In this document: positions 16,418 to 24,615 of the stretch, in pieces
How positions within the stretch are numbered: the first letter of the stretch is position 1
Layout: each line of letters opens with the position of its first letter
Source of the DNA: Catellatospora coxensis
GTDB taxonomy: Bacteria; Actinomycetota; Actinomycetes; Mycobacteriales; Micromonosporaceae
Reading direction: 5' to 3'
DNA length: 64,000 nucleotides
NCBI RefSeq assembly: GCF_016862635.1
Contig: NZ_BONI01000006.1
Location: 124,001-188,000, forward strand
The notes under the pieces: model-generated
Told to the model about the DNA's origin: nothing
What the model saw: only the letters and a program-made list of their open reading frames with translations
The model's database searches: none
Made by a program: the position numbers and the translations under genes

Positions 16418-19408
16418 ATGGGTTCTTCGCTCCCCCGCCGCGGTCGCGCCGCGTTCGGGGCAATACTGGCTGCCACCCTGGCGGCGGCAGGCGCGCTGGC
16501 GTTCGCGCCGGCCGCCGGGGCCGCGGTCAACGGCCGCAACCTCCCCGCCGACGGCAAGATCCGCTTCTTCATGGGCCAGGACAGCACCACGCTGGCCGAG
16601 TACAAGTCGGCGGTGCTGGACACCGACGCGACCGCGCCGCGCCCCGGCGGCGTCACCCTGTACACCAACATCGTCTTCCCGGACGCCCTGGCCGGGGTCA
16701 ACTCCGGCGTCGACTACGGCTCGGGCCTGGTCGACTTCAACGCCACCCTCGGGCAGTACCCGGGCGCGGCGCTGGCCGTCGGGCTGTACCTGTCCGACAC
16801 CAAGACCGGCTGCTACAACCAGCCGCTGCGGGCCATCGCGGGCACCGGCGACGCCGACGTCGTCACGCTGACCCCGCAGTACCGCGCCAAGGTCGACGAG
16901 CTGATCACCTGGTTCAAGAACACCGGGCGGGAGGTCTTCCTGCGTATCGGCTACGAGTTCGACGGCCCCTGGAACTGCTACAGCGCCGACTTCTACAAGC
17001 AGGCGTTCCGCTACATCAAGGGCCGCATCGACGCTCTCGGCGCGAGCAAGGTCGCCACGGTGTGGCAGTCGGCCGCGTGGCCGCTCAACGAGCACGCCGA
17101 CCACCCCGAGTGGAACTACGTGGTCACCGCCGCCAACCACTACGACGTCTGGTATCCCGGTGACGACGTCGTGGACTGGGTCGGCATGTCCGCCTTCTAC
17201 GGCAGCACGTACGCCGCGTACCAGTGGAGCTGCCGCGGGGTCGACGTGTCGCCGCGCGCCCTGCAGGACCGGGTGCTCACGTTCGCCCGCGGCCACGGCA
17301 AGCCCGTCATGATCGCCGAGTCCTCGCCGCAGGGCTTCACCACCGGCACCCGCACCGCCAGCTGCATCCTGAACAAGGCCCCGCAGCCGGTCACCGCCGA
17401 CCAGATCTGGAACACCTGGTACGCCGACTTCTTCGGCTACATCGCCGCTAACGCCGACGTGATCCGGGCCGTCGCCTACATCAACACGCACTGGGACGCG
17501 CAGACGATGTGGCAGTGCACCGGTTCGGCCGGCTCGGCGGGCTGCGCCAACGGCTACTGGGGCGACTCGCGCATCCAGGCCGACCCGACGATCAAGTCGC
17601 GCTTCCTGACCGAACTGCGCAACGCGCGGTACGTCAACGGCACCGGCACGTACTCCCCGCCGCCGACTCCGAGCACGGGACCGTCGCCGTCGACCCAGCC
17701 GTCCCCGTCGACCCAGCCGAGCCCGTCGGCCAGCCCGACCGCGTCGCCGAGCCCGTCCCCGTCGCCGACCGGCGGCACCGGCGGCAACCCGTACGGCCAG
17801 CTCCAGGCCGAGTCCGCGAACACACTCAGCCAGGCCTCGATCGTGTCCGACGCGGGCGCGTCCGGCGGCGCGAAGGTGCGCGGCAACACCGGCGGCGCAT
17901 CGCTGACCTTCACCAACCTGAACCTGGGCTCGCCCGCGCCGACGCAGATCAAGCTGCGCTACTCGTCGCAGCGGCCCACCAACTCCGCCTTCACCATCGA
18001 GGTCCGGTCCGGCTCCCCGACCGGCCCGGTGCTGGCCTCGCCGGGCGTGCTCGGCACCGGCTCCTGGACCACCTACCAGGACCTGACGTACAACCTCAGC
18101 AACGCCCCGTCCGGGGTCACCACGATCTCGATCGTGTTCAAGTCCAACGACTCGTCCCCGGTCGCCGACCTCGACTACGTGACGTTCATCGGCACCGGCG
18201 GCTCGGCCACCAACCCGCCGCCGAGCGCCTCGCCCAGCGTCCCGCCCAGCGCGTCCCCGACCACGTCGCCGAGCCCGTCGCCGACCACCACCCCGGGCGC
18301 GGGCCAGCGGCTGATGCTGGCCGGGCAGTCCACCGCCGGGTCCTACCAGGACATGGACAGCGTCGTGGACACCCCGGACGGCGGCTCGGTCTACTACGAG
18401 GTCAAGTCCGGGACCTGGGTCAACACCAACCATCGCGACTTCGCCACCCAGCTCGCCCAGCGCGGCCAGGTCGTCCAGGTAGGCGTGAGCTGGAAGGACA
18501 ACCCGCCCGGCTACACGAGCGGCGATGAGAACACCAAGGCGGCCCGCTCGCGGGCGGTCACCCAGGAACTCGCGAACGGCCAGCACGCGGCGCAGTTCAC
18601 GAACCTGGTCAACTTCATCAAGGCGTACCCCGCCGCGACGTTCCAGCTGCGGATCGACTACGAGGTCAGCAGCTTCTACCACTGCACGGACGCGTCGTGC
18701 GCGTCGTACAAGAACGCCTTCGCGAAGATCCGGCAGCTCATCGCCGGGCAGGTCGGCGGCAACGTGCGCTACGTCTACCACCCGGTGCGCGGCGAGTACG
18801 AGCAGCTCTACCCCGGTGACGCCGTCACCGACTGGATCGGCGTCTCCATCTTCGCGCACGAGCTGTGCATGCCGATCCACGACAACGGGTACCTGTACAA
18901 CGGCACCCCGCCCGCGAACTACGACGTGTCCACGTCGCAGTGCCGCAACGCGTACCTGGCCAAGGACGCGTACGGCAACGACACCGCGGTCTGGAAGAGC
19001 TGGGACCACGACGGCAACGTGCTGAAGATGATGAAGTTCGCCATGGACCGCGGCAAGCCGATGATCGTGTCGGAGTCCGGGATGATGAACTTCACCGCGG
19101 ACGGCTCCGACACCTCGGGCCTGGAGCCGGTCGCCGGCGACAAGTGGATGCAGCGCCTGTCCAGCCTGCTCGCCTACAACGGCCCCATCCCGAACCTGTC
19201 CGGCACGTACGACCTGTCCAACGTGATCAAGGCCGTCGTCTACATCAACCTGGACTTCCGCTACGGCTGGGACGGCATCAACGACGGCACCTTCGACTTC
19301 CCGGTCAACTCGACCTGGTTCGCCGACGGCCGCCTGACCCGATACACCAACGCCAAGTCCACCTTCTGCACCATGCTCGCCACCCGCAACTTCCACCCCC
19401 GCTGCTGA
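16418..19408 (+). CDS. Secreted glycoside hydrolase with two catalytic modules around a CBM
   Basis: A 996-residue exported enzyme. A signal peptide (to about residue 35, ending GAAVNG) is followed by module 1 (about 38-405), a Pro/Ser/Thr linker, a CBM6/35-like beta-sandwich (about 463-595, starting QLQAESANTLSQAS), a second linker, and module 2 (about 635-996). Each module shows a (beta/alpha)8 clan-A, GH26-like pattern: E180 in LRIGYEFDGPW with E301 in VMIAESSPQ, and E749 in LRIDYEVSSFY with E886 in MIVSESGMM. The first Glu of each pair is the likely acid/base, the second the nucleophile. The two modules are related but diverged, so they may cut different linkages, for instance mannan or xylan. 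The exact families are uncertain. The gene lies 129 bp after the LacI gene and carries its putative operator. Confidence 0.82.
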   Translation: MGSSLPRRGRAAFGAILAATLAAAGALAFAPAAGAAVNGRNLPADGKIRFFMGQDSTTLAEYKSAVLDTDATAPRPGGVTLYTNIVFPDALAGVNSGVDYGSGLVDFNATLGQYPGAALAVGLYLSDTKTGCYNQPLRAIAGTGDADVVTLTPQYRAKVDELITWFKNTGREVFLRIGYEFDGPWNCYSADFYKQAFRYIKGRIDALGASKVATVWQSAAWPLNEHADHPEWNYVVTAANHYDVWYPGDDVVDWVGMSAFYGSTYAAYQWSCRGVDVSPRALQDRVLTFARGHGKPVMIAESSPQGFTTGTRTASCILNKAPQPVTADQIWNTWYADFFGYIAANADVIRAVAYINTHWDAQTMWQCTGSAGSAGCANGYWGDSRIQADPTIKSRFLTELRNARYVNGTGTYSPPPTPSTGPSPSTQPSPSTQPSPSASPTASPSPSPSPTGGTGGNPYGQLQAESANTLSQASIVSDAGASGGAKVRGNTGGASLTFTNLNLGSPAPTQIKLRYSSQRPTNSAFTIEVRSGSPTGPVLASPGVLGTGSWTTYQDLTYNLSNAPSGVTTISIVFKSNDSSPVADLDYVTFIGTGGSATNPPPSASPSVPPSASPTTSPSPSPTTTPGAGQRLMLAGQSTAGSYQDMDSVVDTPDGGSVYYEVKSGTWVNTNHRDFATQLAQRGQVVQVGVSWKDNPPGYTSGDENTKAARSRAVTQELANGQHAAQFTNLVNFIKAYPAATFQLRIDYEVSSFYHCTDASCASYKNAFAKIRQLIAGQVGGNVRYVYHPVRGEYEQLYPGDAVTDWIGVSIFAHELCMPIHDNGYLYNGTPPANYDVSTSQCRNAYLAKDAYGNDTAVWKSWDHDGNVLKMMKFAMDRGKPMIVSESGMMNFTADGSDTSGLEPVAGDKWMQRLSSLLAYNGPIPNLSGTYDLSNVIKAVVYINLDFRYGWDGINDGTFDFPVNSTWFADGRLTRYTNAKSTFCTMLATRNFHPRC

Positions 19409-19422
19409 ACCCGGCCAAGAAC

Positions 19423-19475
19423 AAAGGAAGGGCACCTTCTTAACGCTCCGCGTTATAGAAGGTGCCCTTCTTAAC
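19423..19475 (+). repeat. 31-bp-register element A4 (inverted type)
   Basis: Half-sites at 19427-19439 and 19458-19470, starts 31 bp apart, centre CGCTCCGCG. It begins 14 bp after the stop of the two-module glycosidase and is in sense orientation to it; the other flanking gene is convergent. Confidence 0.9.
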
Positions 19476-19604
19476 ATCACTTGGCCGACGAGCTGCGCAA
19501 AGGCGATCCGAGTTCGTGGGCCGGGCCAGGTGCCGGCGCGCGGTCCAGCAGGTGGGGCCGGGTCAGGCGCCGAGGCGGGGCCCAGTCCAGCGGCCAGGGC
19601 CGGG

Positions 19605-20213
19605 TCAGGCGCTGAAGCGGCGCAGGGTCCAGCGGGTGGGCGGAGAGGCCGGGTCGCCGTCGGTGGTCCACTCGGTCAGCGAGCCCGGCGCGACCTCGGT
19701 GTCGAACGCGCGCAGCAGCGGCTGCATCCCCAGCACGTGGAACGAGCTGTTGACCGTCTCGCTGTGCCCGACCAGCACCACCGTCTCCCCGGCGTGCCGG
19801 TACGCGATGTCGATGATCGCCCGGCCGGTCCGCACCACCAGCTCCGCCCAGCTCTCGTTCTCCCGCTGGAACGGCCGGTGCACTCCCCCGCCGGGCAGCT
19901 CGGCCCCCTTGAGCACGTCGAGTGACTGCCCGTCGGCGTACGCCGGATAGTGCCAGGTGCACAGCCCGCAGTCGGTGTCCGCCACGACGCCCAGCGCCGC
20001 CGCGATCGGGGCCGCCGTCTCGACGGCCCGCCGCAGCACCGACGAGTACACCGAGACCGGCCCCGGCACATCCCCGGCGAGCCGCCGCGCGGCCGCCGCC
20101 GCCTGCTCGTGCCCTCGCGCCGTCAACCCGCGGCATCCCGCACGCCCGCCCACGATTCGCTCGACCGTGTGCACCGACTCCCCATGCCGTACGAAGATCA
20201 GCCGCGTCCCCAT
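19605..20213 (-). CDS. Histidine phosphatase family protein
   Basis: A 202-residue protein of the phosphoglycerate mutase-like (histidine phosphatase) superfamily. The phosphate pocket is formed by R9-H10-G11 in FVRHGESVHT; the second conserved His lies in VLVGHSETVN. Such proteins remove phosphate from small metabolites or act as mutases; the substrate here is unknown. The ATG at 20213 follows a TAGCAT -10 box (20221-20226) by 7 bp, indicating a leaderless message. This promoter abuts palindrome C1. Confidence 0.88.
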   Translation of the reverse strand: MGTRLIFVRHGESVHTVERIVGGRAGCRGLTARGHEQAAAAARRLAGDVPGPVSVYSSVLRRAVETAAPIAAALGVVADTDCGLCTWHYPAYADGQSLDVLKGAELPGGGVHRPFQRENESWAELVVRTGRAIIDIAYRHAGETVVLVGHSETVNSSFHVLGMQPLLRAFDTEVAPGSLTEWTTDGDPASPPTRWTLRRFSA

Positions 20214-20230
20214 CGGACAGATGCTACGAC

Positions 20231-20303
20231 CGCTGCAACGATCATGAAGTTATGGCAGCGACACGCCGCCGACCCGTGCCATAAGTTCATGATCAACGCA
20301 GCG
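20231..20303 (-). repeat. Palindrome family C, copy 1
   Basis: A 73-bp inverted repeat. On the minus strand it starts GCGTTGATCATGAACTTATG, and the arms pair over about 26 bp with three mismatches. The TGA of the FAD reductase gene lies inside the first arm. Copy 2 (34947-35010) uses the same TGA and shares the loop sequence GGCGTGTC. Confidence 0.85.
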
Positions 20304-21561
20304 TGGCGGGCAGGGGGACGGACGGGTCAGTGAGGCGGGCGGGGTCGGCGGGGGTGCCGGCGAAGCCCGCTTTGACCAGGGCGGAGAGGTCGTCCTGGAC
20401 GTCCCAGATGTTGATGTTCATGGCGGCGACGACGCGGTCGTCGTCGGTGAGCCAGAAAGCGATCACCTCGGGGGACTTGCCGTCGCGCAGGGACGGGTCG
20501 CCGCGGAACACGACCCGGTCGTAGTCGCCGGGGCCGGCCCAGCCGCAGTACTCCATGCCCAGGTCGTACTGGTCGGTGAAGAAGTACGGCACCTGGGCGT
20601 AGGTCACGTCCTGCCCGGCCATCGCCTTACCCGCCGCCTTGCCGCCGGCCCGGGCGTTGGCCCAGTGTTCCGTGCGCAGATGCCGGTCCAGCAGGGGGTT
20701 CAGGGACGAGGCCACGTCGCCGCAGGCGTAGATGTGCGGATCGGAGGTGAGCAGGCCCGCGTCGGTGACGACGCCGTTGTCCACGGCCAGTCCCGCCTGC
20801 TCGGCCAGCTCGGTGGCGGGCCGGATGCCGACGCCGACCGCCACGAGGTCGGCGGCCAACTCGGTGCCGTCGTCGAGCACCGCGCTGCGCACCGCCCCGT
20901 CCAGGCTGCCGAACGAGCTCACCCCGGTGCCGAACCGGAACTCGACCCCGTTGGCCTCGTGCAGCGCCCGGAACAGCGCGGCCAGCTCGTCGCCGAGCAC
21001 ATGGCGCAGCGGGGCGCGGTCGGGCGTCACGACGGTGACCGGGCAGCCGTAACCCCGGGCGGCGGCCGCGATCTCCAGGCCGATCCAGCCCGAGCCGACC
21101 ACCAGGACCTGCGGCCGCGGATCGGCCGTCAGTGCCCGGCGCAGTGCCTCCGAGTCGGGGTAGGCGCGCAGGTAGTGGATCCCGTCCGCGTCCGCCCCGG
21201 GCACGTCGAGGGTGCGCACCTTCGAGCCGGTGGCCAGCAGCAGCTTGTCGTACGAGACCTGCTCGTCACCGTCGAGCGTCACCGTGCGGGCGGCCGGGTC
21301 CACCGCCAGCGCGCGGCGGCCGAGCATCAGCTCGATGTCGTGCTCGGCATACCACTCGCGCGGGTGCACGTACGCCTTCTCCCGCGGGTCCTTGCCCTGC
21401 AGGAAGCCCTTGGACAGCGGGGGGCGCTCGTAGGGCACCTCCTCCTCCTGCCCGATCAGCAACACCCGGCCGGTGAACCCCTCGGCCCGCAGCGCCTCGG
21501 CGGCCCTGGCCCCGGCCAGCGACGCACCGACGATGACGAATACCCGCTCGTCCGCACTCAT
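20293..21561 (-). CDS. FAD-dependent ferredoxin/rubredoxin reductase-type oxidoreductase
   Basis: A 422-residue flavoprotein. An FAD-binding Rossmann motif begins at VIVGASLAGARAAEALR, an NAD(P)H-binding motif at VVGSGWIGLEIAAAARGYG (about 150-168), and the FAD motif YACGDVASS lies in the C-terminal half. This is the layout of the reductases that pass electrons from NAD(P)H to a ferredoxin, often for a cytochrome P450 or dioxygenase. No ferredoxin or oxygenase is adjacent. The ATG at 21561 has GGGAGG upstream. The gene ends within palindrome C1, whose TGA is its stop codon. Confidence 0.9.
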   Translation of the reverse strand: MSADERVFVIVGASLAGARAAEALRAEGFTGRVLLIGQEEEVPYERPPLSKGFLQGKDPREKAYVHPREWYAEHDIELMLGRRALAVDPAARTVTLDGDEQVSYDKLLLATGSKVRTLDVPGADADGIHYLRAYPDSEALRRALTADPRPQVLVVGSGWIGLEIAAAARGYGCPVTVVTPDRAPLRHVLGDELAALFRALHEANGVEFRFGTGVSSFGSLDGAVRSAVLDDGTELAADLVAVGVGIRPATELAEQAGLAVDNGVVTDAGLLTSDPHIYACGDVASSLNPLLDRHLRTEHWANARAGGKAAGKAMAGQDVTYAQVPYFFTDQYDLGMEYCGWAGPGDYDRVVFRGDPSLRDGKSPEVIAFWLTDDDRVVAAMNINIWDVQDDLSALVKAGFAGTPADPARLTDPSVPLPATLR

Positions 21562-21770
21562 GCCGTCCAGCCTCCCGCATCGCCCGTCCACCGGTCCATG
21601 GAAACGCGGCAGTCGTCCGGAAAACGTGCCGCGGAGCGGAGCGGGGCGAGCGCGCAGCCGCGCCGACCCGTAGCCTCGACGTCCCGGGCGACGGGGCCCG
21701 GCGACGCGGGGCGGCCGGGCGCGACGGAAGGAACCGGGAACATGGCCGGCGCGTGTGGGCAAGTACTGGC

Positions 21771-22382
21771 ATGACCGTGACGACCCAGCACGACCCGCCG
21801 CCGGGCGCCGCCCCGCCGGTCGAGGCCGCCGAACCGCCCGACGCCTTCGGCACGACCGAGCCGCCCGACCCGGCGGACCTCGGTGCCATGTTCGACGCGT
21901 ACGCGCGTGACCTGCTCCGCTACGCCGCCCAGCGGGTCGGCGAGCAGGTCGCCGAGGACGTCGTGGCGCAGACCTTCCTCGTGGCGTACGAGCAGCGCCA
22001 CCACTACGACAGCACCCGCGGCGCGATGCTGCCCTGGCTGTACGGCATCTGCGGCAACCTGCTGCGCCGCCACCGCCGCACCGAGGTCCGGGCGCTACGC
22101 GCCGTGGCCGCCGCCCAGTTCCACGCCGCTGACGAGGTCGCGCCGGACGCCCGCTCCGCGGAGCGCGTCGACGCGCAGCGCGCCGTGGCCCGCGTCGCGA
22201 CCGCCCTGGCCAAGCTGCCCCGCCGCCAGCGCGAGGTGCTGCTGCTGTTCGCCGTCGCTGAGCTGGAGTACGCCGAGATCGCCCAGGCGCTCGGCATCCC
22301 GCTGGGCTCGGTGCAGTCGGCGCTGCACCGCGCCCGTACGAAGATCAAGTCCGCGCTCGCCGCCACTGGAGGCTCCCGATGA
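21771..22382 (+). CDS. ECF-type RNA polymerase sigma factor
   Basis: A 203-residue sigma-70 family factor of the extracytoplasmic-function type. Region 2 (about 37-102, FDAYARDLLRYAAQRV through LRRHRRTEVRAL) binds core polymerase and the -10 box. Region 4 (about 140-197, LPRRQREVLLLFAVAELEYA then GIPLGSVQSALHRAR) contains the -35-reading helix-turn-helix. The gene overlaps the next one by 4 bp (ATGA), forming a two-gene operon. CU044_5270 partners of this kind often follow such sigma factors and may act as anti-sigma or membrane sensor proteins. Confidence 0.92.
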   Translation: MTVTTQHDPPPGAAPPVEAAEPPDAFGTTEPPDPADLGAMFDAYARDLLRYAAQRVGEQVAEDVVAQTFLVAYEQRHHYDSTRGAMLPWLYGICGNLLRRHRRTEVRALRAVAAAQFHAADEVAPDARSAERVDAQRAVARVATALAKLPRRQREVLLLFAVAELEYAEIAQALGIPLGSVQSALHRARTKIKSALAATGGSR

Positions 22383-23452
22383 CCCGCACCGACGCCGACC
22401 TCACCGCGGTCCGCGACCTGCCCCCGGGCTCGCCCGACCCGTCCGACGAGTCCGTCTCCCGCACCTGGTACCTGCTCAGCGCCCGGCAGGCCGCCGCACG
22501 CGGCCGGGCTCCGCGGCGGCTGGCCCGATGGCTGGTCCCGGTAGCCGCGGGCCTGACCGTGACGGCGGTCGCGCTCGGCGCGGTGACCGTCGGCGGGGTC
22601 GGCGGCCACCGGTTCGCCACCCCGAACATCGCCCTGGTCGAGGCCTCCCACCAGCCGCTGCCCACCGAGCGGGGCACGAACCCCGGGCTGACGCGGACCA
22701 CCCCGGAGGCGATCACGGCGCTGGAGGAGCTCGCCCGCACCGCCGAGCGCGCCCAGACCGTCGACCTGCGAGCAGGGCAGTTCGTACACGTGCTCATCGA
22801 GGGCTGGGCCGTCCACCTCACCGACAACTGGGCCGGGACGGTCGAGTTCCAGCCGCGCGAGTTGTGGCTGGACCCGCAGGGCATGATCCCGCTGAAGGTG
22901 CTGAACGGCGACGAGAACATGTTCGACAGCGGGCGCGCCGACCGCGAGGGCGACCTGGAGCACGCCCGCAACTTCCTGCGCGACAACGGCCCGAGCATCG
23001 TGTCGCCGACCCCGCAGTGGCTTGCCGGACTGACAACGGAACCGCAGGCGCTGCTGGCCCTGCTGCGGGCCGACGTCCCCGACAACGAGACGTTCACCAA
23101 GGACCAGCAGCTCTGGGACGCCATGACCTACCTCTACCAGAGGTGCGACATCCTGCTCAGCCCGCAACTGCGGGCCGCGCTGCTGCGCGCGTTCCAGGGC
23201 ATGGACGGGCTCACCGCCGGCACGGTCATGATCGATGACATCGAGCTGGTCGCGATCCGCCAGACCGACGGGAACTCGGCGATCGAGATCCTGTTCGACC
23301 CGGTCACCGCGTGGGCCGTCGGCCGGCGCAGCATCAGCCTCGACGACCGGCTGCGCCTGACCCCGCCCAGGTCCGGCCCGAAGTTCGACCCGCTCGTCGA
23401 CTACCACGCCACCTGGCGGCAGAACATCGTCGACAGCCTCGACGAGCGCTGA
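22379..23452 (+). CDS. CU044_5270 family membrane protein, putative sigma partner
   Basis: A 357-residue protein with a cytoplasmic N-terminus of about 50 residues, one transmembrane helix (WLVPVAAGLTVTAVALGAV, about 51-72), and a large extracytoplasmic domain with paired motifs (EAITALEELARTAERAQTV, then LDPVTAWAVG region). I recognise it as the actinobacterial CU044_5270 family, which regularly follows ECF sigma genes. Translational coupling with the sigma gene supports a regulatory role, probably sensing envelope state and controlling the sigma factor. No classical zinc anti-sigma motif is present. Confidence 0.82.
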   Translation: MTRTDADLTAVRDLPPGSPDPSDESVSRTWYLLSARQAAARGRAPRRLARWLVPVAAGLTVTAVALGAVTVGGVGGHRFATPNIALVEASHQPLPTERGTNPGLTRTTPEAITALEELARTAERAQTVDLRAGQFVHVLIEGWAVHLTDNWAGTVEFQPRELWLDPQGMIPLKVLNGDENMFDSGRADREGDLEHARNFLRDNGPSIVSPTPQWLAGLTTEPQALLALLRADVPDNETFTKDQQLWDAMTYLYQRCDILLSPQLRAALLRAFQGMDGLTAGTVMIDDIELVAIRQTDGNSAIEILFDPVTAWAVGRRSISLDDRLRLTPPRSGPKFDPLVDYHATWRQNIVDSLDER

Positions 23453-23472
23453 TCCGCTCGCCGGCGGCCTCG

Positions 23473-23503
23473 GCCGGGCCCGCGCCGCGTGCGCGGGCCC
23501 GGC
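23473..23503 (+). terminator. Perfect 13-bp hairpin after the sigma operon
   Basis: Arms GCCGGGCCCGCGC and GCGCGGGCCCGGC with a 5-nt loop, 20 bp after the stop codon. No T-run follows, as is usual in this type of genome. Confidence 0.75.
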
Positions 23504-23541
23504 TCCCGCACCCCGCCCGGTCGGGGGAGTATGAATGAGAC

Positions 23542-24441
23542 ATGTCTGAGTTGGGCGAATATCTGTCGAGCGAGGTCGTCGTCGACTACGCCGACGGCCT
23601 GATCTCCCGCCGCGAGGCGCTGCGCCGCCTGGGCCTGCTCGGCGTCGGCGCGGCGGTCGCAGCCCCGCTGCTGGCCGCGTGCGACGCCCAGCGCGGCACC
23701 ACCACACCTCCGCAGGCAGCGCCGACGCCCGCGGTGACCGGCCCGGCCGGTCCCAGCCCCGCCCCCACCGAGCCGATCACCTTCCAAGGCCCGAACGGGC
23801 AGCTGCAGGGACGCTGGGCCGCCGCCGCCACCCCCAAAGGGTCGATGCTGGTGGTCCACGAGAACAAGGGCCTGACCGAGCACATCGCCTCGATCGCCGG
23901 CCGGCTGGCCGCCGCGGGCTGGTCGGCGCTCGCGATCGACCTGCTCTCCGCGGAGGGCGGCACCGCGAAGTTCACCGACCCCGCCCAGGCCACCGCCGCG
24001 CTCAACGCCGCCCCGCCGGCCCGGTTCATCGCCGACATGAGAGCGGGCATCGACGAGCTGCTGCGGCGCAACCCCGGGCACACCGTCGGCGCGACGGGCT
24101 TCTGCTTCGGCGGCGGCATGGTCTGGTCCCTGCTGGCCGCGGGCGAACCCCGCCTGTCGGCGGCCGCCCCCTTCTACGGCCCGTTCCCCGCCGGCGCGTC
24201 CCTGTCGGGCTCCCCGCAGGCCGCCGTCCTGGGCATATACGCCCAGCTCGACGACCGCGTCAACGCCAGCCGCGACGCCGCCCGCGACGCGCTGCGCAAG
24301 GCCGGCCTGACGTACGAGATCGTCACCTACCCCGACGTCAACCACGCCTTCTTCAACGACACCGGCGCCCGCTACAACGCCCCCGCCGCCGCCCAGGCCT
24401 GGACCAAACTGACCACCTGGCTCACCGACCACCTCACCTGA
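23542..24441 (+). CDS. Exported dienelactone hydrolase family protein
   Basis: A 299-residue alpha/beta hydrolase of the dienelactone hydrolase family. The N-terminus has a twin-arginine-like motif SRREALRRLGLLGVG, a hydrophobic stretch and LLAAC with C47, so it is likely exported by Tat and possibly lipidated. The catalytic triad is C188 in GFCFGGG, an Asp in YAQLDDRV and a His in VNHAFFND; E107 in VVHENKG is the extra Glu that activates the Cys in this family. Proline-rich linker residues separate the membrane anchor from the enzyme. The substrate is unknown. It runs convergently towards PolX, with palindrome B2 in between. Confidence 0.88.
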   Translation: MSELGEYLSSEVVVDYADGLISRREALRRLGLLGVGAAVAAPLLAACDAQRGTTTPPQAAPTPAVTGPAGPSPAPTEPITFQGPNGQLQGRWAAAATPKGSMLVVHENKGLTEHIASIAGRLAAAGWSALAIDLLSAEGGTAKFTDPAQATAALNAAPPARFIADMRAGIDELLRRNPGHTVGATGFCFGGGMVWSLLAAGEPRLSAAAPFYGPFPAGASLSGSPQAAVLGIYAQLDDRVNASRDAARDALRKAGLTYEIVTYPDVNHAFFNDTGARYNAPAAAQAWTKLTTWLTDHLT

Positions 24442-24500
24442 CCACATCGGCCCCAGCCGGACCGGCCGGCGCCGGCGGACGCCCGCGCCTCACGCCGATA

Positions 24501-24559
24501 GACGCTGGCCTATCACATCGAATCCGAGTCACGATTTTTCGATGAGATAGGCCAACGTC
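24501..24559. repeat. Palindrome family B, copy 2
   Basis: A 59-bp inverted repeat between the ends of the dienelactone hydrolase and PolX genes. The arm CCAACGTC pairs with GACGCTGG, and the full arm matches copy 1 at 580-638. Placed in opposite orientation, the shared stretch including its flank is about 29 bp. It could end transcription from both sides. Confidence 0.8.
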
Positions 24560-24615
24560 AGTGGAAACCGCCGAGCGGCCGGATCAGCGCAACGCCGGCG
24601 GCCGCCGGCCGGCGT

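Noticed and set aside
17650-17775. Tandem repeat-like stretch rich in CCGTCG and CCGAGC
   Set aside because: It encodes the Pro/Ser/Thr linker of the glycosidase; irregular units, so neither a CRISPR array nor a satellite.
16298-19480. A very long open frame on the minus strand opposite the two-module glycosidase
   Set aside because: It is Val/Gly/Arg-rich shadow coding caused by high third-position GC; the plus-strand frame has clear domains, a signal peptide and catalytic motifs.
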